NCBI GenBank assembly: GCA_002900995.3
Contig: CM035313.1
Span: 1,612,001 to 1,676,000, forward strand
Source of the DNA: Ganoderma boninense
Lineage: Eukaryota; Basidiomycota; Agaricomycetes; Polyporales; Polyporaceae
DNA: 64,000 nt
Direction of reading: 5' to 3'
Shown here: in pieces, positions 39,862-54,950 of the stretch
How the letters are laid out: each line of letters starts with the position of its first letter
How positions within the stretch are numbered: position 1 is the stretch's first letter
Program-made: the position numbers and the translations under genes
The notes under the pieces: generated by a model
Databases searched by the model: none
The model's input: the letters and a program-made list of their open reading frames with translations, nothing else
What the model was told of the DNA's origin: nothing

Positions 39862-42800
39862 CGTCGGCCTCGTTGCTGAGGAGCCCCCAACGCGGCGATG
39901 GCGCCGTGCTGCGCGCTGCCGAGCAGAGCGGGGACACGTGCCGGAGAATGGGCGTTTGTGGACCCATCTGTGGCCACCGATCCAGCCCGTGGCGGAGACT
40001 TTTCAGCACCCACCATCATCTCCTCATGCACTCGTCAAGAACGCAGTTAGCCACAGTCGCTACTCACCTCCGCATGCTTCAAGACGAACGACATCGCACA
40101 AGCGCACTATTGCACCCGGCACGCGCATTCTTGCAAGCATCAGCCGACCAGTGTCTGCCTGCTGTCGAAATTCCAACCGCGGACCGCCGTCTTGTCAGGC
40201 CCCCAAACGTCCGCAAGCAGCCGCACGTACGTACCTGATGCACTAGAATTCGACACGGTGCGTAGACATTGACTAGGTCTCGTTCCAGATGCCCCCGTTT
40301 GCTGTGAGAAAGACGCAAGCACTTAGAGTACAGGACACACCGCTCAGTCTCACACTTAAGGTCTTGTCGGTGAGCATTTCACTGCAAGTCCACGTTTATG
40401 TCGTTAGGCCAGCACGTTTGCTGCGTCCCACCCGCGAAGCAAAGTTGATTCCCGAACGGCCTGTTTGTTTGTTTGTGCGTTTCTCGTGCCTCTGTCTTCC
40501 ACCGTCCTCCGCTGTGGCACCGCCATAGAGCTTCTCCGTCCCCAGACCTGAAGCGGTCCGAGCAATGAGGCGTGGTCGGTTGCCAGGTACGTCTGTCCGT
40601 CTCCGTTGCCTCGTTGCATGCATGCACAGCGCGCTAGTAAAGCTCAACTCTTCTCTTCGCTTTGCTTGCGCCCAGTCAAGATAGAGCCTCGTTTTTGACA
40701 TCGGCATGCGGCATTGGCCACTCACCCACAAGTTCAGACGTGTAATGAGCCAACGCAGTGATGCGCCGCACCCGAGTGCATAACTCCCAACTGATTTCTC
40801 CAATCGGACCCTGCAGACATTCTGTTCCATCCGAGGACAACATCTTCGCTCGAGGTCTAGAGCCTTGTGGCCGAAATGCCCTCAACGGGGACCTGCAACC
40901 CTCTTGCTGTGGTCGACTACAATATGGTGTACGAAAGCCTCCGATGATCGGCTGGAAGCAAAAATGTTCCTCCTTCGGCAAGGTCTTTACAGCCGTTGGG
41001 CCCGTCAAGGCCGTGCCCTTCTCTTCTCGGTAAGCCTCCAGAATCTGTTGGGCATTTACCGCGGTGATACGCTCAGGCCTCGCCTGCCCAACGCAAGTCG
41101 GCCCAGCTCTCGACGAGTGGTGAAGGCTCTAAGTCTCAGAATGATTCTATGAATTCTATCCTGCGTCATTCCGCGCGCATTGGTGCCGCGCAAGGAACGC
41201 ACAACACAAACGACATCACATCTCCTGCCTCGCGACGGCCTTCTGCGGGGGCTTCCCGCCTTCCCTGGGCCGCCCGGCGACCTGCTGCTGGATTAGCTAT
41301 CCACGAGGCCCGCGCATCCCGTAAGCCGGCGTTTCCCTGGGATCCGCCCCTGCTTCTGTGACGTACTACGCCTGCGTCTGCGCGGCTTCTGGAAATGCCC
41401 GGGGGTGGCCATGCCCCGCCGTCGCCTTTCTCGATGCGTGCGCGTCGCGCAACGCTCGCCTCAAGCCGTCGGCGGACGGGTGCGGTGCGCCCAGGCGTAC
41501 CCAGTGTTCAGCCATGTCAGCTTCCGCGACACACTCGTGATCCCCACCCGAGAATTAGGCTCGACGTGAGCGCCGCGCGAACCATCCCCCCTGCCGTCAG
41601 TGTCAGTGTCAGCTCAGTGTCAAGGCCCCTTCGCCCAGGTGCTGGGTCCGCAGAATAAGGAGGTAATGTGGCGTCCGGCACGCCCAAGGCGTTTGGCTAC
41701 CTTGGGCCAAATCGATACACATCTCGACGGCGATTCAGCGCGGCTTCGCGTGCAATACGGCAATCCAAGTGCTGCCTCTGGGGCCTGCGGGCGACGCTGG
41801 GGGGAATGAGGTTCCGCCGCGCCGCAACGGCGGGCATCTGACATACGCATGCTCCGGCCTGAACATTAAATTCTACTGCGAACAGCACGCGACCTTGCGC
41901 GAGCCCCCACTCCACCTTCCTTCTTCCTCGGGCAAAGTCTTGTTGGGTTAAGGCAGCTCAAGTCAGGTACGTCCACGGATGATCATCACCCCCGCGTTTG
42001 TTTTCCGTCCCCGACATTGTCTTGGGGCGCAGGCGGAGATACATGCTCTGGCCGTCGAGTATCTCGAATCTGCACCATTGTGCTCTGTCGGGAGGGAAGC
42101 TTCAGGCAGAGGTTCGTGCCCTGATGGCTGATGGATGATGCACGCAGCTTGCACACCCGCCGGGAAGCCCAGTCAAGTGCCCGTCATAATCGAACCTCGG
42201 AAAAATTCAGTTCCTTTTTCCGTGATTCGATTGCCTTTTCGGACGCTGATGCTGCTCCTCCATATCTCCACCAGATCTGCGCATACGCCAGCAGCAGCAG
42301 AGCCCACTAAGCCAGAGCCCTTCTCCATTGACTTGTTTTTTGGCTTCATTCCGGCGTCGGCGGGCTGAGCGTACTCACCCATAGCCCCCGCACTGTACGT
42401 AGCGGCGGTCGACCAGCGGTCGACGATCGAGCGGGCTTGGGACGGTCTGCGCATCCATCGCCGGATGCGACCATAGCGGCGGGCCTCAGGCGGAGGCTAC
42501 GTCGTGCGCCGGTCGCGGAGCGCGCTAGAAGCCTCTCTTTGGGCCCTGCATGCGCAGCGGGGCGCAGATCTCTGTGCAGACCGGCCGGGACGCTAGGGCC
42601 CGCCATTGGATGGATTGGGTAGTGCGAGTGACTGCAATGGGGAGGGAGGGCAAGCCGGCCGTGCCGCCTAGGCGATGGTTACCCTCTGCGCGCTCAGTGC
42701 ACAACGGCATCCTAAATCGAGGACGAATATGTCATGCACGTCATGATTCAAGATCTTGGGCATTGAATATCGAATACATAAATGCTGGCACGTATGTCTG

Positions 42801-45800
42801 GCCCTTTATATTGGGCCGAGTTGCCCGCCGCGGGGCCCGACGGATTAAAGTTGAGGTTGTGTTGACAGACTCTAGACAAGACACTCTATTGTGGCAAATG
42901 TGGATGGCAGGTGGACAGAGGGTCTGATATTTTGCCAGTGTCCTCCGCCATATTGCCGCCATACGTAGTTTGCGAAGCCCATCTATCGGCAGGGGGCAGG
43001 CCGAAACTGCATCTATCACTCTATCACGAGTATGTCTGTCAAGACAAATGTCCATCTGTCGCGGAGCCGCCGGGGTCGCAGCTCCTAGAACACAAGTAAG
43101 TTTGTCGTAAAAATGCAGGCGGCGAAAGCACAATGCCGATAACGCTAGTGCTGATATCTGGGACGCATCTCGCGCTGGGCACTTCATTTTCAATTGGTAG
43201 GGCTGCCATCGGCATCTGGGATCACTGCTGGGCGGCGGAGTGTAAGCACACTGCAGCGGGTAGGCCAGCCGACACCCCGATAGTGGGCAGCGAGCCCAGC
43301 TCCATTGTTCATCACTGCATCCGCTGCCGTCGTCGTCCAGCGTGCGGCCGCTACATACATAACTATGTACGTATGGGCTCCGTGTCGACCCCTCCCAAAG
43401 GAGACTAGTGCGCGCGTCGTTGCGTTGTGCGCGAAGGGACGGGGTGAACACGTGCCTGGATGTTGCATCAAGAGCAACCATGACCCCGTGAGCAAGCGTC
43501 GAGCGTCAGCCTTTCATTTACGGGTTCGCGCAGGTTCGCGCTTGTCACCCCCGCGAGCCTCGGCTCGGCAGAAGGGCGACAAGTCTGGTCCGACGGCGGC
43601 CCCCAGCATCACTTGACGAGGCCGTGCACGGTGCAGACTCGAGGCGTCTCCGAGGTCGAGCGGGTGGCGCGAGGCATGCGCGAACGCATCTCGGCGTAGA
43701 ATATGGACGGAGCTGTATTGTATTACGAGCGTGGAGAGAGTAGCAACCCGTCATGGTCAACGTGGGCGAAGCGAGCGACGAGCTCGCCGTGGGCCTGGGC
43801 GGGCATCGCGCATCTGGTCCGCGGAATAGGAGACGGAGGCTAATCGCGGCCCACAGCCCCGGGCGTGGTAGGTTCGCCGTTTTCGGGAGCCGAGTGAAGC
43901 GGAAACGTCGAAGCAGTGGCGAAAGGGCGAGGTGGAACGGGGGCTCCGGATGGGGTGCGTTTGGGAGGAGGATCCCTGGTGCCGTTCGCTGTATATCGAG
44001 GGCGCGCTGTGCTGAGTCCGCGTCCTGGGCCATGGAGTTGGTGTCGAGTTGGGATGCAGGCTCGGCTGGGGGCCGGACCGCTCGGCGCCGGCTGACAACA
44101 GACGCCAGGCGATATTATCAGATTCTTCCGCGATAGCTCGCGATGAGGGTCGCGGAAGCAAATGCACGCCTACAAATCACGATGACCACACTCGATCAAT
44201 CTACACGAGCCCCTATTCTCTCGGCTAATCGAGCCAGATCATCGTTGCGCCCTGTCACCCCGCCTCTCTTTGCAACCCGACTGCCACTGTCGTCCCTCCT
44301 CCCCCGAGCGGGACCCATTGCACCATATGCCCTAATGCATGCACATAATACTGCATTGATGATGATCGGGGACCGTATCTGATAACGGGTAGCGAAAACT
44401 CGGGCGCCCTGCCGATGCATGAACCGCTTCACAGTTCGCTACCTATCACAACCGCGCTCCAGCTTTCTCAGACACAGCGGAGGGCGCATGTGCTCTCGCC
44501 CACCGAGGCGGCCACGCAGCTGCGCGAATCGAGTCCGTCCACTTCCCTCCCAGCACTGACAGTGACAGCGAGGTGAGAGGGACCCCTGCCGTGGGCGTGG
44601 GCGAGGGCAGGCCGATCTCTGAACCGATCGGCGGGGCCGCGTTGATAGACACGGCCGTGCTCATAACCATCCTTCTCATTCCCTCGGCCTCTCCGCTCTC
44701 TTTCCTGGCCCGTGGCCCGTGTCCGCCACAGCGGTCGCCGCGCAATAGCCTATCGGGATCTCCTTCGACTTCCAGTGCGAGGCACACCAGCTCTCACCCT
44801 CCCGGCCTCGCTCGCCCCCTCACGTCCTTCAGGTCCCGCGGGCCCCCATACGGCGCGGCCTCTCTAGTGTGGGCACGGGGAATCCGTCGTCCGCGATTTG
44901 CCAGCTCGCCCGGCCAATGAATGACGAGCTTCCATAGCGCGGGGACTCGACGCGTGCTGCAGATTCAGACATTGCGTCCTTCCGCCCAGAATCTTCGGGC
45001 CCGGTTGGGCAATACGCCAGTGCGGGTGCGGGTGCGGTTGCGTGCTTCTGCGCATTGCAGACGCACGGCCGCCATGTCGCGAGTGAATGCGACGCCTGTG
45101 CGTCAGCCCGACATGTGCTTGCTTCCGGAACGCAGGCGCGAAGCGGACTTGAAGCTAATGTGCGGCGTCAACGTCGGCGAAGCGGCTTCGGCGCGCTGAA
45201 GAGCCCCCACTCTCTTTGAGAGAACGAGGCACCGGTGGGTGCAGTGCTTCGCAGCCGCCCGTCCCACTCGAAGGCCCAGGAGTTGGCACTATCCGCGGCT
45301 GCGCCAATCTGCCACGAAGGTGTATGTCATCGCGACTGTGCTGTCGTAACGCGAAGGTGCTCGCGGGAGGGGTTCGCGTACACAGAGCGCCGCCCTGCAG
45401 TGGGCCGTTGTCATTACTCATCTCCGCAGCAGGCCAGGGCGAGAGGGGGAAGCGGATGGTATAGAAGCCGGAGGGACCGAAGCAGGTGGACCGCATGGAC
45501 GACAGATACCGATGGTCTGAATGGGCTCTTTGCACGGGCACCCGGGCAACCCCGTGTCGATGGCCGGGAGAGGTTCTGCTGGGGAGCATCGTGAGCGGAA
45601 CTAAGATAAAAACATTGCTTCGCAGAATACTAGACTTGTTGGAAGGCGCATGTGATGGGAGGATCCGAGCAGGTGGTCCCAGATAGAGGATAACGGGCAT
45701 CGTCGATCATGCCAGGGCAGGAGGGGTGACTGTGGAAGGATGCGATTTCGACTGTCGAAGGGGAGAAACGCTTTAGACGAGATCTTCTGCCGAGGGCAAG

Positions 45801-46401
45801 TGCGGGAGTACTGTATTCTGGGGTCGCAGTGGGCGGAAGAGGATCTGGAGCGGCGGTGGCTATCTTGTGGCGACTGGAGCAGGGAAGGGCCTGGAGACGA
45901 GGACGGGCGTGGCTTGCGAAGCGGTGTGTTCAAGTGCGCGGGGTGGCGGGCGCAAGATGCCGGGGGCGATTTAGAGCGGGGGAAAAAGGAGCGAAATAAA
46001 TGAATACCGGAAAGGCGACTGAGGCAGGGTCGGGTGGTCTCGAGGAGGAGATGGAGATTTGGCGAGATTGCGAGAAAGCCAAAAGGAGGAGGCTCGACAG
46101 AAAAAAAGTCCGCCAACAGAATAACGTCAGCGGCCCGTTCCAACGGTTCCTCAGAAGACAAAACGGTCAATCAGAGTGCGTGGGCCAATCGGGAGTTGCG
46201 GCGTCAAAATCGGAACGGAGGGTCGAGAGAACGCAGAGGCGAGCCCGACTTCCACGGTATCGAACGGGCCACGAGCGAGGGCTTGTTTCGAGGCGGGCGC
46301 ACCCACGAAGCCAGATCTCGCGAGGAGTGTGCTGGGTGGGAGCGGAGAACGAGACGAGGGGTGAGATGGAATCGACGGGGTGACAGCGATGATTGATGTT
46401 A
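39862..46401. other. Long gene-poor region upstream of the CSL gene
   Basis: About 6.5 kb with many short overlapping frames on both strands and none with a recognisable domain. Local features: a TTTG/TGTT run near 40465, a GTCAGT-type run near 41597-41622, and GC-rich islands. It is flanked on the right by a MITE and then by the CSL start at 47395. Confidence 0.4.
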
Positions 46402-46783
46402 CAGTGCCTTGCATAATTGCGTGAACGCGCCGAAAAATCCCCCGCTGGCGCTTATACTTCGCCTACCAAATACGGATGGATCACGGTCACATGCAACGCC
46501 AACGCGTGCCCCGCCGCCTGTGCACCTCTACAGGTTTTAACGACTGTTCCCCTGTCCCCCACCCTTGTCTACTTCCTGGAGGGCTCAGTGGCTCTCAACG
46601 GGTCTCCTAGTTTATTATTTGGGCCTCAGCTGCTTCGGGAGGCACCCATGCCATCCGGGGGACATGTCACATGAAGGTCACCAACTCGCTTCTGAAGCTT
46701 CCCAGGCGTCCTGATTTGGTAGGCGAACATATAAGCGCCTGCGGGAATTTTTCGGCGCGTTCACGCAATTATGCAAGGCACTG
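46402..46783. mobile_element. MITE family A, copy 2 (TA target, about 70-bp TIRs)
   Basis: The ends CAGTGCCTTGCATAATTGCG (left) and its reverse complement (right, ending 46783) match MITE copy 1 at about 27 of the first 30 positions. Here the inverted repeat extends about 70 bp with few mismatches, through GGCGCTTATA and CGCCTACCAAAT. TA flanks both ends (46400-46401; 46784-46785). The 382-bp body has no transposase. Confidence 0.9.
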
Positions 46784-47394
46784 TACTTAGCGTGAGCGTG
46801 AGTGAGAGTGGAAAGAGCAAGTATTTTGTCGGACACTGAACCCTAGCGAGATTGAGAGTGGGGAACAACGTGTTCCTGGCGAGTGTCCAGAAGACAGAGT
46901 CCCATCAGGACGTGCGCAGACGCGTATATAACGCACAGACGGGGAGAGCTGGCTGCTGTGTCTCTGTCTATCCGCGCCTGCGGCTGGTGCTTCTTGTCTA
47001 CGCGCCCACGAGCCCCTGCCCTGTGCAGAGCAGCAATCAGCCGCGGAGATCAGCTCCTGCACGGCCGTACGCGGTGAGTGTGATTAATGGGCGCGGGTGT
47101 TGCAGCGACTGAGGACGGAGGCAGGAGTAAGCTACAGACTCGCGCGCAGACAGACTCGGTGGAGAGTGGCGATGGCCCAAGCAGCCTGGCTCCCGCTGTC
47201 GGCAAGCGCCGAACGCCGATCAGAATTTGGTATGTAATGGGTGATCGTCTCGTCCCGACTGCACTTCCTCCCTCTCCCGGCCCTGCTCCCTAAGCCTTTG
47301 CCAACGCCAACGCCTCCGCCCGCGCTCCTGTCGCTCACCTCCCTCCACAGACCTCCTCAAGTCCGCCTCCCTCCACAGATCACGCGACAGGAGC
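46784..47394. promoter_or_regulatory. Proximal upstream region of the CSL gene
   Basis: From the MITE to the start codon. A strong pyrimidine tract with repeated CCTCC words covers about 47260-47390, typical of fungal 5' leaders. The remaining DNA has no recognisable gene. Confidence 0.45.
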
Positions 47395-50300
47395 ATGTCT
47401 CTCGACTTCCCCCCCGCGCCCCCCCAGCACTCCCTCTACCCGCAGCAAGACCTCGACCACCCCTTCACCTCCCTCCCCAACCCCGACATCTCCAACGGCC
47501 CCCACCAGCACCCGCCCTCCCATCTCCCCCTCAATGGCCACGTCCTCGACCGCTCAGACCCCATGGACGTCTCCGACCACGGCAGCTACGACATCTTCTC
47601 CAACTCTGCCCAGTCGTCCTCTCTCCCTAGCCAGCGCTACCGCGGAAGCAGCATCTCCAGCTCTTCCATGCCCTCCTCCTACGGACTCGGCAGCGAATCC
47701 ATGTATTCTCAGAGCCCCTTCTCCGAGTCTCTTCCCCAGTTCCATAACCCCAGCCCCGACCCCTACGGCTTGATGGGCAACGGATTGCCCTCATCCTACA
47801 GCAGCGGTAGGCCCTCCCCGCTGACGCCCAACGATACCGTAGGCCCCCTCCAGCACTCTTCTGGCTTCCCCCTTAGCAACGGTCAGAGCAAGGACTTCCA
47901 CAATGGCCATGATTTCCCTAACGTCCTCGATCGCCGTATGTCTTATCCCTCGGACTACAACGACGACTACAACATGAACTCCGGCATGGGTCTTGGATCG
48001 TTCCCCACCTCGCTTCCGCCCTTCCAGGACCGTCGCATGCAGCCCGAATCACGCTATCCCCCTTCCGTCATACCCCCTCTCTCTCTCCCCTCACATCTCC
48101 AAAACCACTCTCCGGATCTCGTTCATGGCGTGAATCCGCTCGACTTTGCCAGAGGCGGTGACATCCCCTTCATGGCCAACTCTCATATGGACTACCCCAG
48201 GCTGTCCGGCATTGACGAGTCCATCTCCCGAGTTCGTCTTAACGGCTCGGGTGCGGCGACTGACCTTCAGACGTTTATACGGTACGTTCCGACCGCTATA
48301 TGCTGACGAGCGCACTCATTGAACGGCTCGGGGACGCAGTCCATACCTGGACCAATACGTCCGCACGCCGAATCGCCTCGCGTTCGGCGAGCGTACAGTT
48401 ATCGTCATGTCTAGCAAAGTTGCTCAAAAGTCATATGGTACTGAAAAGCGGTACGTGCTTTTTGGGTTTTGGTTAATGAAGAGGAATACTCTATCGTCTG
48501 TATACTATACTGACATGGAAACCCAGCTTCCTTTGCCCGCCGCCGACTGCTATCATGATTGGCAACTCCTGGTGGTCAGACGTCACGCGTCGGGGCGAGG
48601 AACCTAAACTCTGCCCGCCTCGCGTCGTGGTATCCATCTCCGGTGAGCCGGCGCCGCAAGAGGGCTCGATCGAGTGGACGGGCGCAACCGGCAAGGCGTT
48701 TGACGTCTCTGACCCTCCGACCGGAACGACTTTTATTGGTCGCTGTGTCGGCAAGCAACTCTTCATCTCAGACGTTGATGAGAAGAAGAAAAAGGTAGAG
48801 GCCCTCGTCAAGATCATGGCCCCGTCTTCCGACGACGAGCCGGAGCGCATCATCGGGACCTTCCCCAGTCGCCCTATCAAGGTCATCAGCAAGCCGAGCA
48901 AGAAGCGACAGAGCGCGAAGAACCTTGAATGTGAGTTTCCATCGTGCTTCTTCATACCGGCGCTGCCGCCCTGTCGGGGTGGCTGTGGCGCGCTCCCCGT
49001 TATACGGCACAAGCTGACCCTTTGTGGCACCTTTCAGTGTGCATCAATCACGGTTCAACGATTTCCCTCTTCCACCGCCTGCGGTCACAAACCGTCTCGA
49101 CCAAGTATCTCTGCGTCTCTGGTTCTGGGTCATCTTTCAAGGGCTCAGATGGGGCTCCCCTCATGGGCCTTGATCAGCGCTCCCGTGCGCAGACGCCATC
49201 CTTCATCGCTCGTACCGCGAGTTGGGGTGAGTCTCCTGTGTTTCTACCTCCTTCTGTTTCACTCTGACAGCATGTTTTAAGATCCGTTCATCATGTACAT
49301 CGTGGACGTCAACAAGCCCGCTGGCGGCGTCGACTCTCCTCCGCCCCCTCCGCCGCAGCCGGAATACCCTTCACCGCCTCCAAATGCGATTCCCTTCACA
49401 AACAACGGCTCACAGATTCCGGTTTACTATAACCAAACCGTGGTCTTGCAGTGCTTGACCTCAGGGGTGGTTAGTCCTGTGCTGATCATCCGCAAGGTCG
49501 ACCACCAGACAACCGTCGTCGGCGGTGGTTTGCAGGAAGGCGCTAAAGGCATTGCCGACCACTACTGTGCGCCCGGCGAAGTGTGTGGAGACCCCGTCTC
49601 ACAGCTACACAAGATCGCGTTTGAGGTGTACGACCCCGCTAAGGGTGCCCCCGAACCGGGAACGACTGGTCTGAGTGGCGCATTCCTCTCGTGCCAGGGC
49701 GAGAAGGTCAACACGTTCCGCCCGCTGGAGGGCCGCCAGTGGCGTAGCCCACAGGGGTCGCGCGAGAGCGACTCTCCCGATGCGGTCCCCGCCTCCCCTA
49801 TGGCGACAACGCCGACGTCGAGCACAGGCACAGGCGACTACTTCGGCGGTTCGAGCGCTAATGGCAGCAGTGCGCCGACGTCGCCAGACCCGTCCGAGTT
49901 CCCGTCCAACGACGGCGGCCGCGTCAAGAAGAGCAAGCGCGGATCCGGATCGTCGAGCGGGAGCAGTTTGTCGATGTCGAAGCCCGTCTCGCAGAAGGGT
50001 CGCAGACGTCCGACGTCGGCTGGCTCTGCTGGATCGGGCAGCAGGCGCGGGTCTGGAAGCGATTCCGGCGCGTCGTCGGGCGCGCTGTGGCAGGTCGACA
50101 TAGGAGAGACGAGCGTGTGGACGATCGTTGGCACTGGTGAGTGCCTCGCGCGCAGTGTGTGTGCCTATCTGTCGAGCGCGATTGTTGACGGTGTTTGCGT
50201 TTTGCGCGTGTTTCTCGTACAGACCAGGTGCGGTACAACTTCTACGTGCCGCCGGTACTGTACGACAGCCAGAACTCGCAGAGCGGGTCGTTCCCCATCC

Positions 50301-50635
50301 CGTCGAAGCCGGTAACGCCGTTCCCGGGTGTCGTCAAGTACTTGCCTCCGGATCGGGCGTCCGAGGCCCCCAAGGCAAACTGCGCAGCGTCGCGCGCAGT
50401 GCTCGCAAAGCCGAACCCGCATGCATCGAAGATGCTGACGCTCTATGGCGAGAACTTCTCCAAGGCAGAGCAGGTCACTGTCTTCTTTGGGTCCGAGCCC
50501 TCGCCGTACGTTGAGGTGCGATGCACTGAGGTGCTCGGGTGCCTGCCGCCCGACTCGGCGAGCACGAAGCGCAGGCCGATCATCCTCGTCCGCCCGGATG
50601 GCGTCGTGTTCCCATCGACCACGTTCTATCCATGA
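47395..50635 (+). CDS. CSL (CBF1/Su(H)/Lag-1) family transcription factor
   Basis: The N-terminal 290 residues are Pro/Ser-rich. The DNA-binding Rel-like domain reads PYLDQYVRTPNRLAFGERTV, then KVAQKSYGTEKR joined across an intron to FLCPPPTAIMIGNSWW. The beta-trefoil domain includes CINHGSTISLFHRLRSQTVS, TKYLCV and TASWDPFIMYIVDV, and later VVLQCLTSGVVSPVLIIRKV. A basic Ser/Gly-rich insert (about 49900-50080) separates this from WQVDIGETSVWTIVGTDQV and a C-terminal Ig-like region with KMLTLYGENFSKAEQVTVFF, ending STTFYP (TGA 50633-50635). The KSYGTEKRFLCPPP signature fixes the CSL family, which binds GTGRGAA-type sites. In yeasts with CSL genes (fission yeast Cbf11/Cbf12) they control adhesion, lipid metabolism and cell-cycle genes. 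It appears intact. Confidence 0.94.
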
Positions 50636-51514
50636 CGTGTATGCTGATGAGATGGGCGCGTTCGTGCTCGTGCCGCTGTTGCTGCCATAGTCGTTCGTCG
50701 CGCTGGCTGGGTCAGTGTGGTCGCACACTGGTGGTTGTGATATCTTTAATGGCGGTCCATCGTCGCCGTCGCGATCTAGTCGTGCCGCTTGGTTAGTTGC
50801 TAGGCTCCTCCAGTTCCATCCATGTCTTCATTTACCCCTCCCTCGTCCACATACGTACATACATACATACATGCGCTTATCTGGTGCTCCCCCCGCTCAC
50901 CGTCTGCTACCCATTTAATCCCTTACAGCGGTCCCCACCCCCCGAATTGCTCGCATTCACATCTGTTCATGCCGCTGTCCGTTCTTCGTGCTTTTTACCC
51001 CTCGTGCTTTCCTCTGCTCGCTCCTGCGCCACTAGACTTTGTTGCATGTTATCTATGTCTGTCATCTCTTAGGAGTCATAGGCTAAACGGACTTGTGGTA
51101 TGTACTTGTATAGTAGACTCCGACTTTTGGTTTTTGCGAATCTACGATTTTCCCATCGCAATGCCTCCACTGTGTGCGCGTGCATTGCTGCTGTATATGT
51201 GGGCCATCGAAGCGACTTGTACGAATGTTGCCAAGTCGCACAGGCCCGCCACAGGCGCTTATCGTGCATTTCACAAGCTCGGGGGGGATTGGGGGGGAAG
51301 CGCGTTTGGCTGTTTGGGCAGGTCTGGACGCTGCAGACCTTTAGCTGAGACCACCTCCCATCTCGACCTTGTCTCGAGCCCGTCTTCAGGTCCACAGGCG
51401 TCGACATCCAGCGCGAACCGCACTGGCGGAGGGACGAGCGACAAAGCATACGACCGTGACAAGGCCATACCATAATTACGTTCCATCCGACCAATTCATG
51501 CCATTCGTTTTATC
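50636..51514. other. 3' region of CSL gene and upstream of the membrane-protein gene
   Basis: 879 bp without a supported gene. An ACAT microsatellite lies near 50851-50873. A 217-residue plus-strand frame (50822-51475) crosses this repeat and has no domain, so it is rejected as coding. Confidence 0.45.
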
Positions 51515-52474
51515 ATGAGTCTTGCCTCTCTCCCGCTCACCGTCTGGCACCTCTACGTCGACAATCTCGTCCTCTACAACGCGGGCTCATGGGTCCATAG
51601 CATTGCGTCGACCTTCCGCTTTCTGGCGTTCGCAACGATCGTCCCTTTCATCCTCTTGACACTCCTGGTGCGCCCGCGCATATATCCTGCTTAACCGATC
51701 TTTCTCTCACATTCAGTCTCTTTCCCACCACCATCATATATTCAGGATGTTGCGTCGTACATCATCGCGCGCACGCTTGGCGTCATCGACGAGACCAAGG
51801 CATCCACGAGCGGCGGCGAGCACGTCGCGGACCTCCACCACGCCAACAGCCCAAACCGCGACGCCCACCCCCCGGCGATCATCGTCCACGACTCTGCGGA
51901 GGACGCGGACATGACGGCGCTCGCCGCGGCGACGCCACTCCCCGATGACGACGAGCACGGGAACTTGAAGCTCTCGGGCGTCGACACTTTCTCGCCCGCT
52001 CCGTCGCAGCCGGGCTCGCCCACGCTCCAGCGCCACGAATTCGCACAGTTCCAGACCACACGCTGGGAGATGGACTCGGTGACGTCGTCTGCCAGTCTAT
52101 CGATGTCGTCGCTCTATGGCCGCGACAGCCTCAGGGGCCGCGGGACCCGCGGCGGGGGGCGTGACGGGGAAGAAGAAGGTCATTACGGCTCAGAGAAGCT
52201 TCGCCGCGCCGGCGGGGACGGGGACGGAGATGGGGGCGATGGGACTGGGGAAGAGGTGCTTGTTGGTGGACCTGGGGAGCATGAGCACGAGCACGAACAC
52301 GAACACGGCACGGCTTCGCCGAGGGGGCTGTCCGGACGTCTTTCGGCGGGCTCGAGCAGCGGGGACGAGTCGTATGCGATCCTGGACCGGGACTCTGGCT
52401 CGGGCACGGAGGACGCAGGTTTGGTACTGCGCAGGAGGACTCGGCAGGGGGGAACAAGGGCCGATGCGGAGTAG
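51515..52474 (+). CDS. Small single-pass membrane protein, function unknown
   Basis: The start at 51515 gives MSLASLPLTVWHLYVDNLVL and one strong transmembrane helix (FRFLAFATIVPFILLTLL). An intron (51668-51745) is removed in frame to DVASYIIARTLGVIDETKAS. The rest, about 230 residues, is hydrophilic and disordered, with Ser/Asp/Gly-rich text, a run of alternating His and Glu (EHEHEHEHEHG) and an Arg-rich end before TAG at 52472-52474, 293 residues in total. No catalytic motif is visible. A membrane-anchored adaptor is one possibility. I do not recognise the family. Confidence 0.65.
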
Positions 52475-52791
52475 GCACGAGCGACGCTATCGGCTATGTG
52501 TATGTGGCCTATTAATGAGTGGCTTGTCATGGTGGACGTTGAGGTTGTGTCTCGCACATCCATGTGCGACTGCTTCCGTGGCTCGTTCCCCCCGTCAGAC
52601 GATGAGGGGAGTGTGCTCGTTGCGGTAGCGAGTTCAGGGAGGATGTGATTATACAGCTGTATTTTTATCATTCGTACACGATCCGTAAAATACATCGTCC
52701 GCCATGTGGCCTGCAAAGCGCGCCCTGGCCCCGTAAGTGTCTCACTCTCCCACTCGTGCACGCTCCCACCCCGCACGAAACCAACACAGCG
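52475..52791. other. Convergent 3' region, membrane-protein gene and esa1
   Basis: 317 bases between two stop codons pointing at each other. No coding signal. Confidence 0.45.
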
Positions 52792-54712
<1,921 letters not shown>

Positions 54713-54950
54713 CGTCGAAAACAGTGAACTCTGCGGCGAGTATGAGGGGCTCACTGGGATGACTCTGTAAATGGGAGGGGAATTATGTAAGCGGCTGAGT
54801 AGTGGTTCTTAGATAAGAGTAGATAGACGCTTGTGGTTGCGAAAGGTAGAAGACGCCCGAGATAACTAGGCGGCCCGCAGATAATTTGCTCGGGTTGCAG
54901 CGTCGCCGGCGCAATCCTCTCCTTGTCTGCTTCCTGCTTGACTGTTCATT
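54713..54950. promoter_or_regulatory. Divergent promoter, esa1 and dbp7
   Basis: The 238 bases between the two start codons must contain both core promoters. No TATA box is evident; a CT-rich stretch precedes the dbp7 start (54915-54945). Confidence 0.55.

Noticed and set aside
42741..43481. 246-codon minus-strand frame
   Set aside because: No recognisable motif, scattered Cys and Arg as in noncoding GC-rich DNA, no intron structure.
50822..51475. 217-codon frame downstream of the CSL gene
   Set aside because: It translates an ACAT microsatellite and UTR-like DNA; no domain.
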